NCBI GenBank assembly: GCA_963995505.1
Contig: OZ023186.1
Span: forward strand, 5,580,001-5,644,000
Direction of reading: 5' to 3'
Source: Hypericum androsaemum
Lineage: Eukaryota; Streptophyta; Magnoliopsida; Malpighiales; Hypericaceae
Length of the DNA: 64,000 bases
Positions 19,610 to 31,996 of this stretch are shown in pieces. A program made the translations under genes and the position numbers. Each line of letters starts with the position of its first letter. Position 1 is the stretch's first letter. The notes under the pieces were generated by a model. The model ran no database searches, was not told where the DNA came from, and saw only the letters and a program-made list of their open reading frames with translations.

Positions 19610-21523
19610 ATGGATATGATGTCTCCACAGGTGATGGATACTGTTGCCTGTGAAGACGAGGCAGCGAAATCCGCCCACCAGCAACCGGAATCCGGCCTTG
19701 AGACGTCCAAGGAGCCTGCATTGTCCCCGTCGAATGAGCAGAACGAGCTCCTCTCGCTTACGCTGAACGAGATTCAGCTTAAGCGGGGGAAGAGCTTAGG
19801 GTCGATGAACATGGACGAGTTCCTTTCCAACCTGTGGACCGATGAGCTCCAGACCCCCTCTCAGCAACCAAACCAACTCGAGGTACCCGACGACAGCAAC
19901 GTCAAGACCACCGAGAACAATCATGCATTGGCACGGCAAGGATCGTTTTCGATACCTGCCATGCTATGCAAGAAGACGGTAGACGAGGTTTGGTTCGAGA
20001 TCGCGAAGGACTTGTCGTCCCAATCGGTTGATCACAAGGGTGACAGCAATCAATTGCGCCAGCCTCCTCAGCGTCAACAGACGCTAGGGGAGATGACATT
20101 GGAGGATTTCTTAGTCAAGGCCGGGGTGATCCATGGAGCGTCGAGAATGGCCTTGCGTAAGAGAATGGGGGCACCTACGACGAGTGGAATTAATGCATTC
20201 ATGGATGCAAGCGCGGCAGGGGCGGCACAAGCCATAGGAAGTAGCTTGTTGGTTGGCAATGCAAATTTCGCGGGATACCAAATGTTCCAGCATTGCAAAG
20301 TGTTATTCGGGGAGGTGACTGATGACTCTAAAGAGAAGGATCAAGGTATGGCTGAAATGGTAGAGCAACATAACAAAAGGAGAGCAATGGATGGTCTGCC
20401 GGAGGTGGTGGTGGAGAGGCGGCAGCGACGGATGATCAAGAATAGAGAATCCGCCGCGCGATCCCGAGCTAGAAAGCAGGTATCAATAGTGAGATATGCG
20501 CTACTCTCCTGATAATTTATGCTCCATTCGCGAGACTCGAAATCGGGTTTTTGGTCAAGTTGATCTCAGTATGATATTAATCCTTGTTATGAGTTCAGGC
20601 ATACACAGTAGAGTTGGAACTTGAGCTGAACCAACTCAAGGAAGAAAATGCTAAGCTTAAGCAAATAATGGTAAGAAAATCCTAACTTTTCCGCACATTA
20701 ACTTCTGTGTTTCTGTAATAATGGTTTTTTTTTTCAATGACGACTGAACGATTTTTATTTTAAAATTTCGTGGGTAGGTGGATTTCGACCAGAAGAGGAA
20801 AGAACAGGTAGAATGCTGCAATTTGATTTAATTTATGCTTGCAATAATTTCTCATAAATATTTTTCACTTTAGTGTCCCATGAGCAGTACATAAGGCACG
20901 ATTGACCATGGCTTATCAAAAGATATCTCTGCATTCCATTAGCACACCATTCATCATGCCAATTTTGTCACTGAGTTTGATACATTTTGATGAACGATGA
21001 GCCTCGGTTCAGTGAATATCGGGATATCCGTGTGGGTATCTCAATTTAGAAGTTTGACCAGAAAATATAACTCGAAACTTCACTTGGTTGTAGTCCTCAC
21101 CATTAGTCTTGGTCTCTCCTGTTGTAGAATTGATCACGTGATAAACAAAATAGATAAACTTATTTGAAAATTTAAAACGTCCATGATGTGTAATAAATAT
21201 CTCAAAGGAAATATTTTGTTTGTTGAATCAGTAATCATGGTTGATAGTTTGTACCCTCCTTGAACCTCCACGAATTTGTACACTCTTGTACCGTTAGGCT
21301 TAAATGCTCCTTGGCAGATTCAAGATTTTTTATTAAGTTCTACCATTCTTATACAAGGTTTAATTAATTATCCTTGTTTTTTATTATTGCTATCTACCTC
21401 TTCGATGTCAATTTTTTTTTGTTATAATTACAGCTCTTGATGAGAAAAAAACCTTCAACATTATCACAAAAGACAGCCAATCAGCTGAGGATGTTGAGGA
21501 GGACAGTAAGTCTCAGCTGGTGA
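19610..21523 (+). CDS. Group A bZIP transcription factor, AREB/ABI5-DPBF type (4 exons, 353 aa)
   Basis: Nuclear regulator of ABA-responsive genes that binds ABRE (ACGT-core) elements as a dimer. Exons are 19610-20479, 20599-20670, 20778-20807 and 21434-21523, all GT-AG. Family-conserved blocks appear in order. C1 is about residues 45-79 (LLSLTLNEIQ...GSMNMDEFL). C2 is about 109-132 (RQGSFSIP...KTVDEVWFEI) with an RxxS phosphosite at Ser112. C3 is about 156-174 (QTLGEMTLEDFLVKAG). The basic region is 271-290 with NRESAARSR, followed by the leucine zipper (VELELELNQLKEENAKL). The C-terminal C4 block is LRRTVSLSW. RxxS sites are targets of SnRK2/CDPK kinases in this family. An earlier in-frame GTG at 19526 is not a credible start. 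It resembles the AREB3/EEL/DPBF branch; exact orthology is not settled. Confidence 0.9.
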
Positions 21524-21819
21524 ATACTGCACATTTAAGGAAACATATATATAGTGAATTGTAATAATGTTTAATATAAATTGTTGCATCTCTCTCTCTT
21601 TCCTTGCACCTCGATAAGTTATATATAAGGAATAAAGTCCTGTATAATTGTCCTCCTCAGACAAGCAACTATTGTATAATTGGCTTCCCCTATATGTATG
21701 TGCTCAGATAATTACGTGATATGAATTTTCTTAGCACATGATGAGTGTCATTAAACCACCTCGGTTTCAGTGCTGATGGCAATTTTTTCCTTAACGCGTT
21801 TGAAATCAAATTCGATGTG

Positions 21820-22947
21820 TGTGAGGACCAGGAAACCATAATGAATAATTAAAAGTTAGGGGGAGCAAACTATAATTTGTCCAGGGACTAAACTAAACTT
21901 TTTCCAAACCTTACCCTATAAAAGAAGGCTGGGCGAAACCCTAAAGCTCACCCTTCTGAAATTTCCGTTTTTCTTCTCTTTCAAGGTAGAGGAGATCTTC
22001 CGGGTGAGTTCAGGGACGAGGGAGAACACGACGAGTCCAGATCAATCACGCTAGGGTAAGCTATCTTGCCTGTTGTCTTGGTCCTCTCTGTTGTGAATCG
22101 TTGAAGTTCGGAGATTAATCGTAGTGCGTGATTGATCACAAATCGTAGGGACTTGAGGAGGACGCCGGAAATTAGGAGAGACGCGGATTGACGTGGTTAG
22201 GTTAGAAGGAAACGAGGTAAGTCGAACCTCTTTTCCATCTGCAAAGTATGAACGTATTTGGGACGTAATCCGTCCGTATTTGACTGTTTGGGGTATATTC
22301 TGTCCGTATCTGACTATTGTGAGTATGTGCTGTATTTGTTTCGCACTCTGCCTGTGATCTGAGTTCGTTTTAAGTTTGCCATGCGAGCTAAATTCGTTTT
22401 AAGTCTGCCATGTGATCTGAATCTGTCTGTTCTGGTCGGGATTATCCCGGTGCTTCTGTGCCCGTAGAGTACTCTAGATTTTTGTACTCTATGTGAGCAT
22501 CGGTGATATCTGTGCCCTGTGGTGAGATTCTCCTTTTCGTTTCTGTGCTTCTAGCGTTAAGGATTTGTCTTCTGTGCCCCACAGGTTTTCGATAGTCGTA
22601 CTCCGGAGTCCGTCGTTGGTGTTAGAGTCGTTGATTTTGTTTCGGTTTGGTGCAATCTGTGTATGCATGTGTATGTATGTTAATTGTGAGTTCGGCTTAC
22701 TGAGTTGCGTAAACTCAGCAAAATACGTATTTTATTTCAGATGCGACGGGGATGGATCGAGTGTGAGAGCTAGAGGCGAGGACATGCATTCATTCATTCG
22801 ACTTTTCGTTTTAAGACTTTTCGCTGTATTTATTTCTTTATGGATTTTAAGACTTGGGGATGGATTTTATGAGTTGAGAAATAAAGATGCCTTGCGGGGA
22901 TATTTACCCCGCGGCGGTTGACATGCCTTATTTATCGGGGCGTGACA
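21820..22947 (+). repeat. Solo LTR with perfect 5-bp TSD
   Basis: The 1128-bp unit starts TGTGAGGACC and ends GGGGCGTGACA. It is flanked by ATGTG at 21815-21819 and 22948-22952. It has a TATA box (CCCTATAAAAG, 21914-21924) about 100 bp in, followed by GC-richer leader-like sequence. The GGGGCGTGACA terminus is common in plant LTR elements. No internal region remains. It lies about 300 bp downstream of the bZIP stop codon. Confidence 0.8.
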
Positions 22948-22974
22948 ATGTGCGATTGGTAAACAATGATATTT

Positions 22975-23165
22975 TTTAGCAAGGCACGAAATCAAATTCC
23001 CCAAGGGAGGTTTGGCACCTCGATGTTGGCTCTTCGCCACTCGGGGATACATGAGTTGGGTTCGGATTGTCGTGGGTACTTCGATCCATATTTGGTGTGG
23101 TGTGGGTGAGAAGACATTTGTCGTACTAGGAAGGACACACCTCTGATGCATAATTGATTGTTGCA
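22975..23165 (+). pseudogene. Degenerate plastid-type 23S rRNA fragment
   Basis: TTTGGCACCTCGATGTTGG, CTCTTCGCCAC, ATGAGTTGGGTTCGGATTG, CGATCCATATTTGGTGTGG and GGAAGGACACACCTCTGATG align in order with the 3' part of plastid 23S rRNA. A deletion of several dozen bases follows CTTCGCCAC. Most differences are C-to-T or G-to-A, as expected of methylated, long-silent nuclear copies. A shorter repeat of its end (CTCTGATGTATCAATTTTGATTG...) occurs near 23351-23395. Confidence 0.75.
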
Positions 23166-23419
23166 TTAACTCATGGGATGATGATTTTGGTGTGAGTTTG
23201 GAGCTTGTATTTAGATAGTGTATGTCATTTTCGTATAATATGTGTTATCTGGTGCTCAAGACAAGGTATTTTTAGTGCTATTAGTGTAACTTTTCTTGGT
23301 TGACAAGGAATATAACACTTCATTTATTTAAAAAAAACACATAGGATGATCTCTGATGTATCAATTTTGATTGTTGCATTAACACATAGGATGGCGATAC
23401 ACAAACATTTTACTAATTT

Positions 23420-23697
23420 TAGGATAAAAGACGATCTTGGATATTTTAAAGAAAGAAACATTTGAGGGTTGTATTTTCGACAGAGTTTGTAGCCTCGATC
23501 CCGGATATTTTTTGCCCTGAGATGTGGGCTGCACACGCGCTACTGTGACATATTTATTGAGTTTATAGCCTTAGTCGACATGCCTGATAATCTTTGAAAT
23601 TTTAATGAGGATAGATCATTGCAATTGTTGGTTTTCAAAAAACTAAGAAGTTTTAGTAAGCGTGAGTAATTTGTTCTCGTTTACTACATTCCTGATA
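23420..23697 (+). pseudogene. Degenerate 18S rRNA fragment (nuclear type)
   Basis: The segment TATTGAGTTTATAGCCTTAG...AATCTTTGAAATTT...GGGGATAG-like...ATCATTGCAATTGTTGG, then TAGTAAGCGTGAGT, matches the 3' third of plant nuclear 18S rRNA in order, from TTGCCCTGAGATG to CTACATTCCTG. A weaker upstream part (CTTGGATATTTTAAAGAAAG...) may be another 18S piece joined by deletions. It is a pseudogene, not rDNA. Confidence 0.78.
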
Positions 23698-24540
23698 AGA
23701 AAAAAATTTGTATTTTTGAAAAATTGCACCAAAGTTCAACTTAGACTACCCACTACGGTGCTTGAAGTCGACCGGTTCGCACCTTCGCGATAAAGTTGGA
23801 AATGGCAAATGAAAATGAAAAAGGAAAAGAATTGGGCGACCGAATCGCTGCACCAACTGATCGGTTGGTTAATTTTTTTCTTTTTTTCTTAATCCAATTT
23901 TAGTGACACATGTCAAACTATTATTCATTGAAATAGATTCTGGTAGATATTATTTGTGTGGTTATAAAAATTAAAGTTATTTTTTAATAAAAGAAAAAAT
24001 TAAAAACATAAAAATTAGTATTTTTTAATTCGCCATAAATAGAGTTCAATATTGACATGTTTTGATGCAAAATCTAAATTTCTCTTTTTTTCACTACCTA
24101 ATCTCTTTATATTCCTTAGTTATAATTACAAACGCATGATTTGGTGAGATAGAAATTAATGGTTTATTTAAAGTTGAGTTGGATTGGGTTGTGTTGCGGG
24201 AAAAAAGAGAAAAACCTCTAACAAGTTGTATGTAGACGAAAAAAAAAAAAATTATTTATTTAATGACCGGTTGAAAGCGGTTGGCACAGTCGGTAGTCTT
24301 ATGGCGCATCGGCAAAACACTGGGCGGGCTGTCGTCCCGATAGCACAAAAAAGGAAACGTTATTTCACCGGAAGACGACCGGTCTCCTTCCTTCTTACGC
24401 GTTTCGCCCATTATTATTTCGAATCCCCACTCTCAATTCAGGAAACCCCCAAAACAAAACTAAAGAACCTTAAAAAAAATTCAAAAATCGTAAAAGCGGC
24501 TTTGATCTGACATTGACTTCGTAAATTCTAAGCTAATCTT
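23698..24540. other. Intergenic region and leader of the next gene
   Basis: AT-rich, with no recognisable coding region. The stretch from about 24430 to a donor-like CTCGCGA|GTAAGT near 24558 looks like the non-coding first exon of the gene starting at 25075. Confidence 0.45.
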
Positions 24541-25074
24541 AGGGTTCCGCTTCTCGCGAGTAAGTTAGCGTGCTTCAATTGGTTCTGGTGTCGGTTAATT
24601 GGAAAAAAATGGGGAATTTTTGGGTTCTAGGGTTTTGTATTTTACCAATTCAGTTTCTTCCTTTTGCTTGGTGTGAGATATGGGTTTTGATCTTTCCTTA
24701 GCTACTCTTTGTTCCGTGGGCTTTGATCGGATTATAAATAATTTATGGTTTTGAATTTTTTTTTGGGGAAATTAAATGCAAGTTGCCAACTTTGTTGGTT
24801 TCTAAATGTACTTTGTTAATTTCTTGATTGTGCATCTTTTTAAATTGCAAGTGTATATTTCTGGGTTCGAAATTAGGTAATTTGATTTGAATAATTCAGT
24901 AACTATTCAAAGAGTTTCAGTTGGAGTTGTGGGTGGTTACTTTAATGAGACTTCAAAATTTTTTACTTTGGCTGAATCAAGTTGTATTGAACAGGGAAAA
25001 CTTCATTAAGGTTGTTCCGGTAAAGCGTAGTTTGATGATTTCGATCTGTTTTGACCAGGTGTTACAGGCTCGAC

Positions 25075-28000
25075 ATGACTGGTGGCCAGATGATAGGTGC
25101 AGGTGCAGGGAGTAATGCTAACAGAGGAAGTGCTACATTGCCGTCGGAAGTTCCACCGTTGTTGCAATGCTTGCCTTTGGAGCCTATCACTCTAGGCAAT
25201 CAGAAATATACAAGGTCTGGAGAGCTGAGGAGGATTTTGGGTATCCCTCTGGCAAGTGCCACCGAGGATCATTCTCTTGGAACTGCAAATCCCATGCCTC
25301 CACCCCCTGTTGCATCTGAAGAGCTGAAGCACTTTAAAGACAGCGTGCAAGATGCTTCTAGAAAGGCCAGGTATTCTATTTGATGTGTTTTAATCAATGG
25401 CATTCTCCACCAAAGATCACTTGGGTAATGGTTCAACTGTCACCTGCTAGTTTCTTTTGCACAATTTTCGTGGTCTTCACAGTTTGCATTAAACTGATGT
25501 CTGCGGTAATCGAAAATGTTGAACAATGGAGTTACTGGAAGTTTCCTTGCACTTTTCCCAGGGACAGGGCAAAACTCTTTCATGAATCTTTGTACAAATT
25601 GGAAAGGTATAAAGAAACAGTAACCTCCAAGAAGCGACAGAGGAGTGATCTTACTCTTAGTGAGAGGACAAATGGTGCAATTGTTCGAAAACCAGGGAAT
25701 CATGTACAAAGAGGTCCTCATGGTATTACGAGTCCAAGGTTAGAGGTGGACAAGGCTGTTGGGGCAAATAAGCGTGCTCGCACAGTAGTCTCCGATATTC
25801 GGGTAAGTCCTCCTATGTGAACTCTCTTTATCAATTTCTGTCTCTGTCAATTCTCTAGATGCTTGGATTTTAAACTTGGTTTATCCCATTTGATCATCTT
25901 TAGTGATTCTATCTCCATGCTATCATATCCTGTTTGGGGACTCTTTCTTGCCATATTGTGTATTATATGCAATTTTTGCTGGTTAATTTATTCCATTGTG
26001 GCTACTAGGCAGATGGTAGGTCCAATGTTGCACCAAGGCAGCAGATGGTAGTAGAAACGAGTCATGACCTGCACCAGGATTTTGGCGGGGGTTCTTTCAG
26101 AATTGAAGAAAAGATTCGCAGACTGTCAGCTAGAGGTGAAGGATGGGAGTTGAAAAATAAAAAGAAACGTTCTGTTGGGGCAGTGGGAAGCAGAGGCATA
26201 AATGGTGACACAGAGCTAAAGCGATCCATGCATCCCAAGATGAGTGCTGAAAGCAAGTTGAGAGCTTCTGATGTTCAAGGTTTGAGGTAATGTAGTTAAG
26301 TTAATAATATGCATATAGGTTGTATAATTTGAAGAATGAGAGAGATAGTGTGGAGAGGGAGGGGGATAATTGGAGAAGTTCTAGGATGGAGACATAGATT
26401 ATGAGTGGTGGGTGGTAGATGTTATGATAGGTGATTGAACTGTCTGCTACGACCAGAGAATGTACAACAGGTTTCTAGAGAGCTCTCTAGATCCTATATT
26501 TAGTAATTAGTGATGTTCATATTGAGGTTGCCCAATCTAATAAGTCAAAAGAGATTGCCATTACTTTTATCAGTATGAGATGGGAGAAAGTGTCACATGC
26601 TTGGGAAATCCATAGCAATTTTGAACTCCCTAAGAAAGCTAGAGCAATCATCTTCCTTTAAGTTTCACTTTGAGCCGATGGCCGATGAAACTTTAAGGTG
26701 CTCTGGAGTTTTATTTTATTAAGGGACCCCTTGCCGTTTTGTCAGATTTTTTACCCCTTTGATATGTTGTTGTTCTGAAAGATAGTGGAATAAGCTCAAA
26801 TATTTAAATATTCTTCATTGCTTATGAGTCAAAATACCCTCGAGAAAATGAAGTTGGGTATGATCAGCTATTGCACTCCCACAGTTTTGTTTTATGATAA
26901 CACTTTTGTTTCCTAAGTCACCTCAATTTGTTCTCCTTGTGTTGCTTCTCTGAAAATTATCACTGTAATTGCTATATTAGTGCAATTTCTCATTTTACAT
27001 GTGGTTGCACCTGGCAGGTCGAAAGCTTCCCCCAGCGTTAGCATTGTGAGTAAGCTGGAAAGTTCTTTAGAGCATACTAGTTCAGATACCACCAGCACAG
27101 TGATCAGGAGTGAATCAGAAAATGCCCGTCCTCCAGTTGGTAAAGTTGCTATTTTAGAGCAAAAGGGTGGCAGAAATGGAGGCAATAAGTATATGTAATG
27201 ATCTTGATCTTGATGCCATTGAGTTTCAACCTCTCAGAAAACTTGGAAATAGTAGAACTTACAAATGTCTTGATTGTTTCGAAGTGTCCTTTTCATAAAG
27301 TTGTTTCTTACCTTTTATGTGTTTTTCATAGGCCAAATGTTCCCAAGGATGCCATAAGTAACCGGCTTAGTACTTCCACGAAACCAAAGGTGTCTCGAGC
27401 TTCACGAACTGGTTCAATTATGCTGCTTGATTCATCACTGAAAGTTAGCCTTTCATCCAGCTCTCCTCAAGGCTCAGAACAGCCTGCCGATAACGATAAA
27501 GTCCCAAATTTGGGTGTGGCAAATGATCATAAGCGTCGAGCTTCAGCAGGTTCACCTTCACATGCTATGGCCCAATGGGGTAGTCAGAGGCCACATAAGA
27601 ACTCGCGTACGAGGAGATCCAAAGTTGTTGCCCCTGTTTCAAACCATGATGAAGCAGGCATCTTATCTCCTAATCTTCTGACTCCCGAATTGAACTTTAG
27701 AGGAACCAATGGATCGCCAGCTTCCAATAGTGTGGATAACACCTTTCCAATGTTCAAGAGGGAGCTTGAAAGCTCAGGATCTCCCTTTGGGCTGTCTGAA
27801 AGTGAGGAATCAGGAGCTGGGGGAAGTAAAGCAACATATAAAGGAAGAGATAATGGTGACTATGCACATTCGCCAACTCAGAAAGTTGGTGCTCATTCGT
27901 CACTGATAAGAAAAAACAAATTACCGGCCACTGAGATTTCAGACGGTGTACGAAAAGGGAGAAATGGAAAAGCTTCATTGGTAGGTAGGCCCGCAATTTA

Positions 28001-31000
28001 TCCGGTGAAGGAGAAGCAAGAGAATACCCCAAACTCTAAGCCACTTCAGCATTTGATGTCTGGTTCTGATAAGAACAAAAGGTTCACATCCTGCTCCTTG
28101 TACCATACACAAATGGAATTATTATAGTGCCATGGACTCGGGAAGGCTCTAAATTTTTCTTTTTTATTTTCTATACAGCAAAACTGGCCGACCACCATCT
28201 AGAAAACTCAAGGATCGGAAACCCTCATCTCGTGTTGGTCCAGTGCCAAATTCTGGTTCTTTGGACTTTACAGGTAATTTTCTATCTGAAGGATTTGCTG
28301 GGAAACACTCGTTCTCTGCCTTTACTTTTGTTTTTATTGCACAAATTTTGGTGTAAATGGATTATGCAAAGTGCTAGTTGTCATACTTCCTTTACCTGAC
28401 TGTTCGGTATACTCCCTCTGATGGTATACCATCAGAACTTTTTTCTGGACGGCTCTCTTCTTGCTGTTGCAGATTAGTCTTTTTTTAGATGATCCTTTTC
28501 AATTTTGTGTACTTCTTACAAGCCTGTAAATGACAGAAATGTAGTCAAACCGGTGCTGGCTTACTTCTAAAAGCACTGGCCGATCCAGCTTGCGACATAC
28601 TCACAGGCATATATATTGCAGGTGAATCTGATGATGATCGTGAGGAACTGATTGCAGCAGCCAAAGCTGCACGAAACACAAAGAGTATGACCCTTTGTGC
28701 TTTCATGTTGCTTTTACATTAACCCAGGTGTATGCATCATTACATATTTTGTTTAATTTTGTAGATTGCACTTGCTCTGGGCCCTTTTGGAAGAAAATGG
28801 AATCCGTATTTTCCTCTGTTGGTTCCAAGGACATATCCTACCTGAAGCAACAGGTGAATACTTGGATATTCACGTAGATATTTCATGGGGATATCTTATA
28901 TGAGGAACCCCAATGGTGGGCTTATCTGATTCTTTCGTATTGCAGCTAGGATTTGCCGGGGAGCTTGAAGACAGTTTTCTCCAGATGCTTGGCATTGAAT
29001 GCAGCATTGTGGTAAATGCTCTATGATAGTAGTACTCTTTTTTTCTTTTTTCCTTGATGGAGGGGCATATGTGAAGTTCAGATTCAATAACCCTGATGAG
29101 TTGGATAAGCCTGAAAGGGTTTAAACTGGAAGGGTTGGCTCGTTAGTATTTTTTCTGGCTTGTGTATGTGAAGAAATGCCTGATTGTTCTTGAAAAAATG
29201 CAGGTGGATGGCTCCAATCAAGAATCAGATAAAACATCTTTGTTCGGAAGGATTGAGGTTGGGAGTTTGGATAAGGGTTGTTCGCTATACCAAAGGGTCC
29301 TTTCTGCAATTATTGAAGAAGATGATGGTGAAGAGTTATTTAACCACTCTGAAGGAAGAAACATGTCTCTTCAGTATGCCAGTGATGATTCTCACTGTGG
29401 TTCATGTAATCTTATTGAAATAGACCCGAGAGAGAGGGACAGAGTGGAATCTGAAGCTGAGTCCAAAGTCGATTTTCAACCGCAGAAGATAGTTTTCATG
29501 GACCGAAATTCAAGTGATAAGAGTGTGTCATCTAACTCAATCAAGGATTCTAGCATGTCAAGTTCTTTGAACAGCAATGGGTATTGGTTGGGAGACAATG
29601 ATGCTTCGCATTCAGATATATGGCATTCTGGTGAAATTTGTTCAAATGACAGCAGCCAGTTGAGGGATCCGAATGCATCTGGGTTTTGTGTCCCTGACCA
29701 ACAATATCATCTATTATCTCTTGATGATAGGCTCATGTTAGAGCTTCAAAGTATTGGCTTATGCCCTGAATCACTGGTAAACTTCTACTGTTCGAGTGAT
29801 TTCCTGGTGATTCATTTTTAACATTTGTATCTATCATGGTTTTGTTGATTTATCATGACTCATAATCATTGGATTTGGATCTTGCAGCCTGATCTAACAG
29901 AGGAAGATATTATTAATCATGATATAATGGAACTCAAGGGAGGACTCCGTCAGCAGGTTGTTTTCATTGAACACCGTTGATTCTGCTCATCTTGAAAGGA
30001 TTCTTGTGGTGTTAACTTCCATTTAGCTCATCCTCCTAGAATTCTGTCAAATATTGGCATTTTTTTGACAGTTCACACATTTTAATCATCTACAGATAGG
30101 AAGAAAGAAAAGAAAGCTGGAGAAACTTGATAAAGCTCTTCATCTGAGTGCTGATGTGGAGAAAAGGTCTGTCTTGTGCACTTTGCCTGTTTTGCCGATG
30201 GGAATGCTCTTTCAAGTTTCAATTGCCTCTTTTCTGATAACTGGCATGAATTGGTTCAGGAAAATTGAACAAGTTGCAATGGACCAACTAATTGAGATGG
30301 CTTATAGGAGAAGACTGGTACTTTTCTTTCTTTAAGCTCGTTGTCTCTCTCTTGACTTCTATGTGCCTGTTTCTCAGGTTTTGGTCTAGCTTCTATTTTC
30401 ACAAAATTCAACTAGATATAAGCTTTTGCTTGGCATGTGGTTTGCAATCTACACATGTTCTTGTTATTGTGGTCTCCATATGTCGAGGTCTTGACTTGGA
30501 AAAATGATTGAAGTTAGTTATGTCTTTGCATTATATACAATGTTTTTTTTCAATGATGAACAATGTAGAAAATTACGAAAGGAGGGATGCGGCTTGATGG
30601 GATTTGGCTTTTAGAAAAAAGGGTGCGAGAGGAAGAGTATTTTTTGTCTTCTAAACATAGATTCGGAGGAGAATAAAATGATTGTGAAAGGAACAGTTTG
30701 AGCTCTAGGTTGGCCAGGTGCTGGATAGTTCACGCGACAAACCATTAATGAAGCATTTGAGCCTGTGGTTTTGTTGGTTGAGATGAGCTCAGCTCTGTTT
30801 GGAAATGATAGAATTCTAGGACAATAAATTCAGTAAAGATTATAGGAGTTGAAATATGATAGCGAGCAAATTAGAATGTACAGAATACACCTGTGGATAG
30901 ACCACATTGAACAAATGGTCATGCATGAAGCAATTTAGGGAGCTTTGATTAGTTAGAACTTAGTTTGATTGAGCAGATGCGGAGATCTCCATCTTGATGA

Positions 31001-31996
31001 TTGAGGTCGTTTTAACAACTAGACTCTACTGTGGCTGGTACAGGCTTGCCGTGGAAATCATTCCTCGAAAACCTCAGTCAGCAAAGTTTCTAGGCAAGCT
31101 GCCTTGGCTTTTATCAAGCGGACTCTTGCAAGATGCCGGAAACTTGAAGATACAGGCAACAATTGCTTTAGCGAGCCTGCACTACAGGAGCTTATCTTTT
31201 CAACACCATGCAACAATAGTGCCAAATCTGCTGATTGTGTCGGCTCAGGAACTGCAAGTAATACTTGCCATGAACTCGTTGAAGCCAGATCAGGTACTTC
31301 TAGCCGATTGGTTATGATGTTCTTCGAGCCCCCCATACATTCTCAATCTAGATTGTTGAATTTTGACATATATATCTCCAGCTATAATCTTTTTACAGCA
31401 CTATCATTGATTTTTTCAATCTCTTTCTTTCTCCAGGTGCCGGTGTGAGCCCACCGGACACATACAATGGCCGTGGTGGCAGCCATGACAGAAGCAAGAG
31501 GAAAGACGTGCTTATTGATGATGTTATCGGAAGTGCCTCATCAAGAGTAACGTCTACTCCGGAGTGTAATGCTCCTGGTGAAGTTAGGGGCAATAGAAGC
31601 GACAGAGATAGAGATCAGAAAAAGGTTAACTCAAGAAGTGTCTCTGTTTCTGCAGTTAGCTGTCCATCATCGGGTGACTTCCGAAATGAAAGCAAAACAA
31701 AGACAAAGCCTAAGCAAAGGGTGAATCATTTGTCATCTTCCGACGCCGGACCTCTAGGCCCTATTAATGCAGCAGCGGATCCTAAAAATAGAGCAGACCA
31801 AGATGCTAGTCTTCAAGATATGTTCAATGAAGCAGGTGGAACAGGTTTGCCTATACCAGACTTAGATTCATTTGGGTTAGAATCCAGCGAGCAGCAAGAC
31901 CTCGACTTCTTCTCGAACATCGATGACGATGGTCACGATATCATGGGTCTCGAAATACCAATGGACGACCTCTCGGAGTTGCATTTAGTCTTCTAA
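25075..31996 (+). CDS. Large plant-specific nuclear-type protein, function unknown (15 exons, 1209 aa)
   Basis: Exons are 25075-25370, 25562-25802, 26009-26286, 27018-27188, 27332-28081, 28179-28273, 28622-28684, 28765-28853, 28946-29011, 29204-29776, 29888-29956, 30096-30166, 30260-30317, 31044-31293 and 31437-31996. All introns are GT-AG and phases agree throughout. No catalytic domain is visible. The protein is basic and serine-rich, with several lysine/arginine clusters (KKRQRSD, NKRAR, NKKKRS, RRSK) that look like nuclear signals. A central acidic stretch follows (GESDDDREEL). A coiled-coil-like basic segment (GRKKRKLEKLDKAL...RKIEQVAMDQLIEMAYRRRL) leads into a conserved block (ACRGNHSSK...ALAFIKRTLARCRKLED). 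The C-terminus is acidic (LDFFSNIDDDGHDIMGLEIP). From memory it matches an uncharacterised plant family including Arabidopsis At4g29790 and At2g19390, of similar length. Chromatin or RNA-related roles are guesses only. Confidence 0.85.

Noticed and set aside
24184..24510. 108-codon basic ORF upstream of the 15-exon gene
   Set aside because: It needs a non-ATG start, has no recognisable motif, and overlaps the likely promoter/leader.
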